A DNA stretch of 64,000 bases from NCBI GenBank assembly GCA_021596325.1, contig JAKGDA010000007.1, forward strand, positions 248,001 to 312,000. The letters are read 5' to 3'. Positions 41,821 to 52,608 of the stretch are shown here, piece after piece. How positions within the stretch are numbered: position 1 is the stretch's first letter; the number at the start of each line of letters is the position of its first letter. The notes beneath the pieces are model-generated. The model was not told where the DNA came from, did not search any database, and saw nothing but the letters and a program-made list of their open reading frames with translations. This stretch comes from Parafenestella ontariensis. Its lineage: Eukaryota > Ascomycota > Dothideomycetes > Pleosporales > Cucurbitariaceae. Position numbers and translations under genes: made by a program.

Positions 41821-43995
41821 GGTGATAGATGGTGGTGTAGGTTGAGTTGTCTGATGTGGATTATTAGCTGCTGGTTGAGTCGCAGGAAGCGTGTAGGTGA
41901 GAGAAAGCGAGAGCAGTAGGAAAATAAGACGGGCGCTTTAATAGCGCAGGCAAAATCGCTGTCGGTGAAACCGTTTGGTACCGACGTTGGGAGTACGTGA
42001 GTGACCGCAGTGCTGCAGCGCGCTGGTATGCGCGTTGAGTGACGCGGTCGCAAAACACCACAACTCAACGCGACGATGCGCGATTTGCGGTAATGGAAGG
42101 TGCGGGTACTTACAGAAGTCGCTAGGATCGAAAAGATCGAATTCGTTGACTGAAGTCTGTTTTGCGGTCAGTATGCGCCTTGTAATGAGCAATGGCAACG
42201 GCGATGAAAAGGAAATCGAGCGCGATGACGGTCGAAAGATGGAGAAAAGAAGGCAGGTGATGACCTCAGTGGACGAATTGAGGCGGGAAAAAGCGTGCAA
42301 AAAAGTGTGGATGTGGTGGGTGTTGCTGGTGCTATTGCGACTTGATGATATGGAGCCGAGTACTCACCAAATGTGTTTTGCAGGCAAAAGCTGTCTGCGG
42401 ATTTTGTATGAGAGGGTTGGGTGAGAAGCGCGCAGTAGAGCAGTCCGGGCAAGCAAAACTCCCCCAACACAAGGAAGGCGCGGGCTCGCTTATGTAAGTA
42501 AGGCAGGCACGCTGCGCTTGTTTTGCTACGGCATTGCACCGCACCCGGACCACGACCCCTCCTTCCTTGAGCCATCGCGCCTGCCTCTCTTCACACGCGC
42601 AGACTGCAGATAATCGTAGGACCCCATAAAAGCAACAGAACCGCATCCTCCTACTCTTGATTCAGATTCTGGAGTGTTCTGCGCTGTTCTTCCCTCTGCC
42701 TGCGCAGCACCTTCTCGCGGGCTACACGGCGCATCCCTGGGTGCGAGGCGCTGCCCTTCGTTCTTTCCTCCCGAGTTTCAAGTTTGGTTAGATTGCCCGC
42801 AGAAGACCTTGCTCTATCATTCGCTGGAACGCACAGCAAACGGCCCTTGACGTTATCTTAATAGCGCGGCTGGCTGATGTTGTTCGCCCAAGCACCCAGC
42901 ATCCGGTCGCGCTGCGCGCTGCGCGCTGCTCCAGGGCTGGAAAGGAGGTGCTGCAGGCAACCTTAGACGTTCTTGACACAGGCTCGGTAGATGGGTCGAT
43001 TGTCAGCCTCCCCGTCTTGTCTCACCCCGCAGCGCGTCCTTTGTGGTGTCAACTGTCTTTCAGGGCCGATCCAACCTTTGGGGAGTAGCGGTCCCGTCTC
43101 TAAAGCCCACTCTCCAGCGACAGCGCCGTGTCCTGTCTGACCGGGCCAGCTGCGGAGCTACATGCCTCCTGCAAGTCGCCGATGGAGCCTAAAGGGACTC
43201 GCAGACTTTCGCCATGTCCTGACGGACAAGAGCCAATCCTTCAAAGAATGATATTTGATGCATGTGATCTTTTCGCTGCCCTCGCCAAGCTTAGCACAGC
43301 AGAAGCAGGTGCCTCTTGACCGGCTTCCCATCGTACTCTGAAGCACACAACAAGCGTCATTATCATTCAGCGACACGATGCGTACAGCGTCTATTTACCT
43401 CACTGGTACTATTATAGCCCACATTGCCCATTCACCCAGGAAGCTGTTCGAGGCATCAATAACCATTGCTCTGCCAACCGCTATGACGTCGTTGGGTCAA
43501 CAAACGTCAGCTAGAGTGCCCCGGCGGTCATGAACATCATAGCACCGCAGGACAGCCCATCGCTGTACAACTCATATAGTCGTCCCTCTATGACCAGTTT
43601 TTAGCATCAACATGCACTTACTGCAGCGTCTAATTTACATGTCTTCAACTCCCTCAAAGTCGCCAATCAAAACATGAAAACTGTCTGAAGGCATCCGGGC
43701 TTAGCAGGACCCGGACCGAACTTAGTATATCTATTGCTCTACTGGCTAGTCCTACACTATATTGTCGCAGGCGCCACTATAAATGGCCTCAAGACAGGAT
43801 ATCTTGGTTTCAAGCCCTTTAATAAAGCCATGAGGCCAGTGGTCTAGCGGCCCCCTTTGATAGCTTTCAGGTGTCAAACCTCCTCCTACCCCGGACTCGG
43901 CAAGTTAGGTATGGCGATATCGTGGCTCGCGGTCCACATCAGTCCGAGCCAATATTTTGCAATTTGCTGTTTCAGGCCAATTTGTCGTTGCACAT
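41821..43995. other. Intergenic, HMG-box promoter and beyond
   Basis: 2.2 kb with the probable long 5' leader of the HMG-box gene and the 3' side of the CENP-H gene. A tRNA-like string near 43825-43850 (GAGGCCAGTGGTCTAG) does not fold. A GC-rich CGCGCTG run is at 42908-42930. No gene was recognised. Confidence 0.4.
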
Positions 43996-44852
43996 TCATC
44001 CATCTTCCTCGTCGTCCAGGACAAGCTCGGTCAAGCCTTCGTCTGCCGCCCAGTTGATCCCACTCCCAACAATCATGGCAGAGAGGATACCCTTTAACGT
44101 CTTCATCCTTCTCCTTGACTCTTTGAGCTCCTTCTCTACGGCATCTACCTGATCTCGTAATCGGGGATCCTCGATGTCCTTGGCTGATTGTGCCTTCATT
44201 TCCTCGGCTAGAGCAAGCATCGTCTGGGACAGCTCTCGGTTCTTTTGGTTTGCGGTAATGTTTGCCTGCTCCGCAGTGCTCAAGGCACGAGTAGAAGAAG
44301 CAAGCTTTGAGGTCAGGGAACCATGTATCATAGAGACAGTGTCGTTTTCAGCAATCAACGGTAATATACGCCTAGCTAATATTAGAAAAGCCTCCGTCGC
44401 AAAATCTATGCAACCTACTTTTCAGCAAATCCAGTATGCTCACCTCCATGGACAGCTTTGAGTACCGGATCCATGACAATCACGTTGTGGGTGATCCTGT
44501 TGCGTATCTCATACTCTGCCTTCGCTTCCATGGCCTCGCGTTGAGCGATGGTCAGCTGCTCTTGTAGGACATCATCTGATAGCGCCGAGATGTCAGGTGT
44601 AGCTGTAATCAGGTTAATCTCCACAAATACAAAACAGAAAAGATAGCAAGACGTGCCTGACTGCTGTGCCTGAAGGAGGCTCTGTTGCAGCTCAAGTTCC
44701 CGCAACTGATCGTAGAGCTCGAGGACTAGCTTCTCGGATTCAGAGAACGCGAACGCGTCACTGTGTTTCGTCTCGAGCAGGTCCGCGTAGCTGTATGGGT
44801 CTTGCACTTTAGCAGTGACATCTGCCATTTCGACATCGCCTTTCATCGCCAT
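43996..44852 (-). CDS. CENP-H kinetochore protein
   Basis: Three exons (44852-44657, 44602-44444, 44375-43996) encode about 244 residues. The protein is mostly coiled coil. It has the CENP-H pattern of fungi: KLVLELYDQLRELELQQSLL, QREAMEAKAEYEIRNRI, then ARRILPLIAENDTVSMIHG and SKLASSTRALSTAE, with a C-terminal MKTLKGILSAMIVGSGINWA. CENP-H is part of the inner kinetochore CCAN that links centromeric chromatin to microtubule-binding complexes. Intron 1 seems to use a GC donor (TCAG|GCACGT) and is 54 nt without stops, so unspliced RNA would still be in frame, adding 18 mostly hydrophobic residues that do not suit a coiled coil. Start at 44852 has ACCATGG context. It is divergent from ATG11. Confidence 0.82.
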
Positions 44853-45085
44853 GGTTATTAGTAGATAAGGGCAACACTTTGGATGCAAAGGTGAGACCGC
44901 AGTTCATCTGACCCAACGCGTCCTCCACTATGATGCAGCATTCGCGGGGCCCATGCGCCGAATCCCTGCAGTATCGCGCCTTGGCGGGACTTTATACCCC
45001 AGTGCTCATGCGTCCGTACTCGAACTCACAACTTTCGCATAGCGTAGCCTCTATAGGCCACTGAGCAGCGGGAGGGCAAGGCCGA
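44853..45085. promoter_or_regulatory. Shared divergent promoter, CENP-H / ATG11
   Basis: Only 233 bp separate the two start codons. No TATA box is obvious on either side. Confidence 0.4.
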
Positions 45086-48000
45086 ATGTCGCTGCAGATT
45101 GCTGTAGCTCATACGGGCCAGCGCCTCGACGCTGATCCCGTTGCCTTCAGCTCTGTCGATGCCCTCAAGCACTGGATCTCGAGAGCGACAGAAATCCCGC
45201 CCGAAAGCCAGGTCCTGCTGACGACCCAAGGCAAGCATGTCAAGCTGCAGGCGTTGTTGACGGAGGTACGGGACCCTCTTTACATATATTCATCCTCCTA
45301 GTACTCATGTTTTGTAGAAGGAGATCTTCGTCTACAGTCGCGAGCTTTCCAACGACCCCCAGGCAGCCGTATCGTCAACCCCTCTCCCAGACGCATTTAC
45401 TCCAGATGATCCACCGAACACCCTCTCTAACAATACCGATTTGCGAGCATGGCAGGCCCTTTTCCAGGCTCGCCGCGACTGGGCGTTTAACCTACTCGAG
45501 AAGTCCCACTCCATGTCCCGCACAGCCTCGAAGCACTTCGCCGAACAAGCAACAATAGAGAAGGGCACACAAATAGCCGTGGGAAACCATGACTCGCACA
45601 TCCGGGGGCTGGAGCAGAAGTACCAGGCAGCGAAGGAGTGGTTTGATGGGGTCGAGAAAGAGGCGGGAGACAACTTACGCAGACTCGACGCTGATTACGG
45701 GCAATTGGGTTCTATACCGGCAAAGGTCGGATTTGCTCAGTTTCTGGCAAAGGAACTGAGGTCGGCACAAACGGCACAAAGCGCTCGAAGGCCTTCCCCG
45801 AGTCGAACCGCGTCACTTCAAGAGTTTCTAGATGTAGAGGCTGTCAAGAAGGCTACTGGAACAAGCAAACGCGTCAGAGAGTCATTTGGAAAGCGCATGG
45901 GTGGGATGAGCACACAGTTGGAGAAGATTAGCGCAGACTACAATGAGTTACTGAGTGCCGTTGGTCAGAGCCAAAGTCGATCGCTAGTAGACGATTCCGA
46001 AGAACCCGTCCGACTCTACAACGAGATCGATGCGGTCGCGAAAAAGGTCGAGTCTGACTTTGAGCATGTCATGGGCCTCGAGGCGAGTTCAAAGTCGGTT
46101 GCTCAAGTCTCAAAGATGGCTCTGCTACATACCCGGAACTTCTTGCCAGCCATCCATGAATACAGCGTAGAGATGAGCGATCTTATGCGGAGAGCGGTGG
46201 AACAAAAGAATCTTGCAGTTAAGAATGCCGTGGAGAGCATGCAAGGGATCGCAACCATCGAATCTGCTATCTCAAGTCTCAATACGGAGCTTGAGCAGAT
46301 CAGCATCCCCCAAGAAGGCGTCGCTGCTTTCGAGCTAATCTCCCTCGTCGGCCGACTGCCCTATGTTTACGGCACTCTGCTAGTCGAAGCTGTGCGAAGA
46401 CGCGAGTGGACGGAAAGGATAGAGAAGGACACCTCCTCACTCGCTGAGGAAATGGCAACGTTCCAGGAAGAAGAAGAGCGCCGACGCAAGAGATGGCTAA
46501 AGCCGATAGCGGACGTTATCAACCTTGATGCTGTGCAAGGTGGGTTGCTGGGGTTCGAGATGAATGTGCAGCCTGAGAAGAACATCTGGCCTCAAGTCGC
46601 ACGAGAAGATCTACTAGGTTACCTTCGAATTTTGCAAGGTCTGGAGGGACAGAACTCGGAAGCTGAGGCACTCAGTCAGGCTATCAAGGACCTGGATCGG
46701 CCTACGAAGCAGCAGATCAAGCGAGCGAAGAATTTCAAGATGGGCAGTGTCCATGAGCCGGCATTTGGTAAAGGCTCGCAACTCACGGTTCGAGGTGATG
46801 ACGAGGTACGGGTGCTCAAGGAAGCTAACTCAAAACTCGAGGACGAACTTAAAGGTTCCAAAAGCCGAGTACGAAGACTGGAAGACCTGCTGCATCGCCA
46901 AAATCATATCAGCAGGCTCTCAATAGGAGGTGCACCACCATCCTTCGGACTACAAAGCCCTGGCGATCCGTCAACTCCCACAGTCGACGCAGCATCTCCT
47001 AAGCCGTACGATGAACTTTCACGGCGGTCCTCTATGTCCTCGCGACGCTTTTCCACAAATCAAGGACAGGAGGATAAGCGCCGTGTTGTGCGCCTCGAAC
47101 AAGAACTTGCAGCCGAGAAAGAAGCCCGCGTCAATCTCGAGAAAGAGGCACAGGCCCGGAAAGATGAAGACGCAGAGCAACAACGTCGATTTGAAGAGGC
47201 CATGTCGACCAAGAACAACATAATGGAGAACATGAAAGCCCAGCAACGGGAGTTCGCCGATGAGCGTCGATCTCTCGAAGAAGAAATACAAGCGTACAAG
47301 GGCAGGATTGAGGATGCTGAAGACGAGCTAGATCGCGTTCTTGGAAGCCGAGACCGCGAGCGAACCGGGGTTGACACCAGGATACAGGAACTTGTATCTG
47401 AGCTCGAGAGAGCACGCGAGAAAGCCGCTGAGCAGAGTAGTCAGGCTAACGAACGGATCGTGGCACTTCAAGCCGACCTCGTCGATGCAAGAACGATACA
47501 GACAAAGCAGCTTGACTCTCTCACCACAGCTTTTTGTCATCTGTCTCCCGGTACAAACGTGCCTGACGAGCATTCTACGTTGATTGCGCAGCTTGAAGAT
47601 CTGGCTGCACGGTCGTTCAACCATCAGAAGGACCTAGAGCAAGCAGTTGCGATCGCGAAGTCAGAGAACGAGAACACTCATGAAAGAGCTGAGGAGCAAG
47701 AGAAACAACTCAAAACCCAAATGTCCAAGCATGAGAAGGAGGTTGCATCCGTCCGTGAACAGCTTGAGTCAGAGAAGGCTAAGGTTACCTCAATCACTGC
47801 TGAGCTCGAAGAAGAACGTGGGCACCTGCACCATCTCCGCACTAAGTTTGCTGAAGGTGAGACAGGCTCTGAAGCTTTACGTAAACGAGTGGATGAAGAG
47901 GAGGCCAAGGTCGGACGCCTGCAGATCGACTTGGCAGAGAAGAGCTCGCATGCCAATAGTCTTGACGTAGAAATTATGCGTCTGGAGAAAAAGCTTCGCA

Positions 48001-49562
48001 AGCACGAGGAGTTCGATTCTTCTCGTACACAGCAACGCACGCTTCGTGCAAAGGAGCTCAGTCAACGCCTCTATGAGCAGCATGAGCGTCTCATCAGATT
48101 GCTCGAAGCACTAGGCTTCGTCATTACCCATGAGGATGGCGAGATGATCCTTCAGCGCGCGTCGAAGCTCGGTAATAGTACTGTTATGTCAGACACAAAC
48201 GGCGGGCTAAGTCGCAGTACTACGACACCATCGCCTACACCTCTTAAGCGCTTTCTTGAGGATATTGGAGACCTCTCGTTTCTGCAGTGGACCGAATCAA
48301 CGAGCCCTGAAGAAGAAGACCAGCGATATAAAGAGCTCACCGACAAGCTCGACTTGTTCAATCTCGAGACGTTCAGCGAGGCCGTTGCGAAGCGCATGCG
48401 AGACATGGAGCATACCGCACGCAAATGGCAGAAAGAAGCTCGCGCTTATCGGGACAAATCCCACCGCTTTCAGGCTGAAGCACACGAGAAGATTGCGTAT
48501 CGTTCGTTCAAAGAAGGCGACCTTGCCCTCTTCTTGCCGACACGTAATAACGCGCACCGTCCCTGGGCTGCTTTCAACGTTGGCGCACCGCATTTCTTTC
48601 TTCGTGAACAAGACTCACATAGGCTACACGGGAAGGAGTGGCTCGTTGCACGTATTTCGAAGGTCGAAGAACGGGTTGTGGATCTGTCCAAGACACTGGA
48701 CGGCGCGCCACGAGCTTCAATGGATGGGCGATCCATTGCCTCCAGCAACGCAGTATCATTCGAAGATGACAACCCCTTTGAGCTCTCTGACGGCTTGCGG
48801 TGGTACTTGCTCGATGCAACTGAAGAGAAAGCCATGGCACCCGGGACACCAGGCATCAAGGGTCTAGTCACAGTGAAGAGCAGTATGGAGACTGGACAAG
48901 GCCAGATGCAACTTGCAAAGAAGAAAGCATCCATGGACCCAGCAACACAGCTCGGCAAGTCACTTGACAGCCGCCGTAGCAGCGGCACAAGCAGGAAGAG
49001 CGTGCCCGTAGTTGGTAATCGTCCATCAGCTGAAGCTCTTTCGCCTGGCGAGCACGCCGAGTCGAATCCGAACTCCAATGCCGCAACAAGAGGAGCAAGC
49101 CCAGCGGCAGCTCACAAACCAAGCCATCTGAGGGAGACTGAGACAAGTGGTAGCGGCGCTAGTGTTGCTAGGCTGGTAGAGGATCAGAATGGAGACAATG
49201 TGCGCAAGGACTTGCTCTGGGGACCTTAGGTTTGCGTATATTGTAAATCTAAGCTCCCCCACTTCCCTGGTACCACTGCTGACATTACACAGCACGATGA
49301 TCTGCAACTACCAGGTTCAAATCGCCAACAGTCTCCGCACAAGTCGTCCACACACGTTCCATCGAATCTCAGCAATAGCGGTGTCCGTCGATCAGCAAAT
49401 GTATCGCCAAATAAAAGCAGAGTAGCTAGTCAGAGCGATCTTAGGAACGCGAGCCCTACTGCCAGCCCACGGAAACAACCATCGGGAGCGAGGAAGGGAA
49501 GTATATGGGATAGCTTCTTCCAGTACGACATTACGTATCAGGGAGGCAAGCCGAAGAAGTAA
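45086..49562 (+). CDS. ATG11: Autophagy scaffold protein Atg11
   Basis: Three exons (45086-45265, 45318-49199, 49293-49562) encode about 1443 residues. The N-terminus is ubiquitin-like (MSLQIAVAHTGQRL ... KEIFVYSRELS). An APG17-like helical region follows, then long coiled coils at about residues 555-995. The C-terminal ATG11/FIP200 claw-type domain lies near 1115-1235: FKEGDLALFLPTRN, RPWAAFNVGAPHFFL, then NPFELSDGLRWYLLD. Atg11 links cargo receptors to the autophagy machinery in selective autophagy such as pexophagy and mitophagy. The last exon adds GSIWDSFFQYDITYQGGKPK. Its donor (GTGCGC at 49200) is chosen because it keeps phase before the TAG at 49227-49229; a GTAGAG donor at 49176 would also do. 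Confidence 0.92.
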
Positions 49563-51274
49563 GCACTGTATATCACTCGGCTGCTCTTTATGTTCCTATG
49601 CAAGTTCATCGGATCGTTTGTGCATAGCGTTTGGCGCTTCGTCTTTGAGTTGGCAGGACCTGGGTTTGGAAGGGTGGCGGTGGTATAAATATGGTATGAA
49701 TATGGATAGGGCAGTTGCCGTTTATTTGTCGAAGCACCGTGTATACTATCAAATAGGACCAACGCTCGCTTTTGGTTATTACATCATATGTGATACTAAT
49801 TTTCTACACCTGAGATCCACGTGCATCTGTGTTCCGCAAGTCGTCATGATCGTCGCACCGAAGTTTCTTATGTCGATCTGCGAGTTTTCGCGATTATCAA
49901 TACCCAACGCACTGGAAATGATGAACACTTAGGCAAATCAACATGACACAAGCTTCTGAGCCCTGTGCTTGAGCATGTGTTTGTCTAACATACTGCTGGT
50001 GGCTGGGAAGTTTGTGCTCACTTGTGTATTTTTGTGTGAGTCCTACCTACTATCTGCGGTGGTAGAGTAGCTGAGACGATGAGATGGGTCTAGAGACGTG
50101 ATTAGCTTTCAGTTGAGTGTGCTGAACAAACTCAGGCCCCCGCGCCGGAATGTGGGTAAACGCAACTTGGGTGCGCGGCGCCAAAGACTGCTCATAGACT
50201 ATCAAGCGTGTTTAGTGGGCTGTGTCGGAATGTACTCCTGCGTAATGTAGTAGCATACGGGCACCCGCATCATAACCTACCAAACGCTTAAGGACTGGTG
50301 ATGATCACTATCCAGATAGATAGTAACACCCATACCATATTCCTCATTAGTGTACCGCAGCCCTGGCACAAAGTTTCGTCTCAGAACATTCCGCAGTCCA
50401 ACCCTGTGCCTCCATGGTGTCCGAAAGAAGACGCAAGCTTTGCCAACACGTCTTGGTGGTGTGCTTGTTTACCTTGGTGACGTGGCTTAGATGAAACCGA
50501 GCGACCCGTGGGTGTGGGCGTTGATAGTTTTGTCCCTTGGATGCGTAACCCAAACAATGTGACACAAATTCGGCATTGCAGGCACGCGGGAACAAGCTCA
50601 TTGTGAAAGGCTTGGTTTGCTTGGTGGACCTCGTGTAACGGCGAAATAGCAAGATGGAGGTTTTACTGGCAAGCTCTGCTAAACTACGACGTTGGGGATA
50701 ATCTAGGTAAGCTAATGATCTTGAACTACGAATGTCTCCGTATATCGTCATTACCTTCAGTACCTATAACTGTTGAAGGTATTTTGAAGACAGAGAGACG
50801 TTCTTCGTTACTTGTTTTCCCGAGCATGGACGGGATTTTCCGGATGGCTAGAGCACGCCATTACTGGAAGGAACAGTGTCATTCGGACGCTGAGAGATCT
50901 TAGAGTATCTAGACTAAGCTTTGATGGGTGGCTTGATCATCTCATCGAAGCTTAAACATGATGCAGGAAATCTAGAATATCATGTTTGTGCCGAGGTCAG
51001 GCAGGATAGTACGGTTCACCCGGAATCTCTTCAGTACAGCATATGAACCTCGGAAAGCACGGCTTAGGCGGTGAGGATGCCCGGGCGGAGCGGAACGTCG
51101 ACATGCATAACTTGGCGGCGATGGGTCGTTTCTAATATGCAGGACTTGTCGGTTGGGGGGTCGGTTTACGTACAGGCTAGATCTCACATGTCAAGCTGTC
51201 AGCGGAGGTGGCACCAGGTTCATATGAAAGCGGCTGAATGGATAATCATGAAAATCTGCAAAATATATTCATTG
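49563..51274. other. Intergenic, 3' of ATG11
   Basis: 1.7 kb between the ATG11 stop and the MITE remnant. Scattered short frames lack motifs. No RNA gene was recognised. Confidence 0.4.
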
Positions 51275-51356
51275 TAGGAGGTCTTCAGTAGGTTAAAATC
51301 AACGCTCTGATTTGGTCTTAGTAGACCGGGGAGTAACTCAGTGCGAGATGACCCTG
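51275..51356. mobile_element. MITE family 2, copy C (truncated left end)
   Basis: The right two thirds match copies A and B: GTAGGAGGTC, then TAGACCGGGGAGTAACTCAG and GTGCGAGATGACCCTG followed by TA (51357-51358). The left inverted repeat seen in A and B is missing, so this copy is truncated or diverged. Confidence 0.65.
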
Positions 51357-51358
51357 TA

Positions 51359-52017
51359 CATCTGATGATCCTCGTCTGTGCGAGGAAATATTCGATTCGA
51401 TTCATGGACCTCGTAGCAACTAAGCGAGAAGCGCCTGTGCTTGCAAAACGACTTGTCGCTGCCCAACGCCAACGCCCGTGCGAATACTAAGAAACCCTAA
51501 TGATCCTGAACGAGAACGGCGGACATGGTCGCAGGTCGCCCTAGCTTTTGAGTCACCCGAGTTTTCCCTGTCTTTTTCACACAACGCCAAGTTGAGGCCC
51601 CGAATTAGAAGCGCAATATCCCCGATGAGGAGAGTGTCGTGCGCAAAGCCTGCGCGTATGCATGAAAGCAGGAATGATGTGGGTATCCGGAAGTTGAGAT
51701 GAAAAACGCCATGCAAAGCGCACTAGGCGTTGTCGGAATAGTAAACACAGAATAGAAGTGAAGAGTGGAGTTTGGTGGCCGTAATCTGAGTAGAGATGCT
51801 GGATGTCCATGTCCGTTTGCAGGTGGTTTGACGCATCCGTCTTGCCTTACGGCGTCGGGCCAAGCGTGGTCTCCATGTGGGCCAGCCGAGAAACGCGGAG
51901 TCTGGTTCAGCGACGGTCTAGACCCGCAGGATCGCAATCACGAACGATGTTCGAACCACTCGAGCTGAGTCGAGTAGACTGGGCAGCGGCGAAGATGACT
52001 CGATATCTGGCAGCTGA
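51359..52017. other. 3' region of the RING-like gene
   Basis: About 660 bp. Nothing was recognised besides short frames. Confidence 0.3.
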
Positions 52018-52608
52018 TCATCTGAACATGCCCGAGATGCGCTTTGTCCTTCTTCGCACACGCGAAAACATGTTGACTTTGTAGGGCTCCGCAGACATTG
52101 AGGCGTGTCGTAGACTTGCGTGATCGTTACTAGAGGTATCGCTCGGGCTTGCAACGTTGCTCTCGACCTCGTCTTCTCGTACAGCTGGGTATGGCGAGTC
52201 GGCGGACGGGAAGAAGTAGGCATCCAATCGAGAGTTCATTGCGCGGTTCTTCTCCGACGCAGCTGTGACCAAACTACTCTTGCTGCCTACACTCGTGGCA
52301 CTGTCGCTCCTGGTGATGTTGTCAAGGCGAATATCGCGACGGGCTGCGTTCAGCGAGGTCGAATGCGCGCGCGCGAGACCTGATAGTGATCCGACGGGAG
52401 GAGCTGGCCCGTCGCCAATGAGTTTGTATTCAAACTCGGAAACGTGGCCTTGACAGTAGGGACAGTATTCGCACTTGACTTCCCATCCCGAGATGCCTAG
52501 TTTCTTTCCGCAGGTAGAGAGGTTGCTGGAGGGACTGCAAGGTCGAACGAGGTGGTACCAGCGGTGTTGACACGGGAGCACCGTGACGCAGAGTTCGGCG
52601 ACGCACAT
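52018..52608 (-). CDS. Small Cys-rich RING-like protein, hypothetical
   Basis: A single exon of 196 residues starting MCVAELCVTVLPCQHRWYHL. The first ~65 residues hold a cysteine/histidine cluster: C2, C7, C13, H15, then CSPSSNLSTCGKKLGISGWEVKCEYCPYC. This spacing resembles the degenerate zinc-binding N-terminus of a family widespread in Dothideomycetes with no known function; a RING-type fold is possible. The remaining ~130 residues are Ser-rich and probably disordered, ending in the basic RVRRRTKRISGMFR. The open frame extends upstream to an ATG at 52737, adding 43 low-complexity residues; I prefer the inner start because the family begins with the Cys motif. If it binds zinc, a role in ubiquitin transfer is speculative. 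Confidence 0.62.
   Translation of the reverse strand: MCVAELCVTVLPCQHRWYHLVRPCSPSSNLSTCGKKLGISGWEVKCEYCPYCQGHVSEFEYKLIGDGPAPPVGSLSGLARAHSTSLNAARRDIRLDNITRSDSATSVGSKSSLVTAASEKNRAMNSRLDAYFFPSADSPYPAVREDEVESNVASPSDTSSNDHASLRHASMSAEPYKVNMFSRVRRRTKRISGMFR

Noticed and set aside
43813..43890. tRNA-like string with GGCCAGTGGTCTAG
   Set aside because: A D-arm-like hairpin can be drawn, but no anticodon arm, T arm or acceptor stem pairs, and the B-box match is poor.
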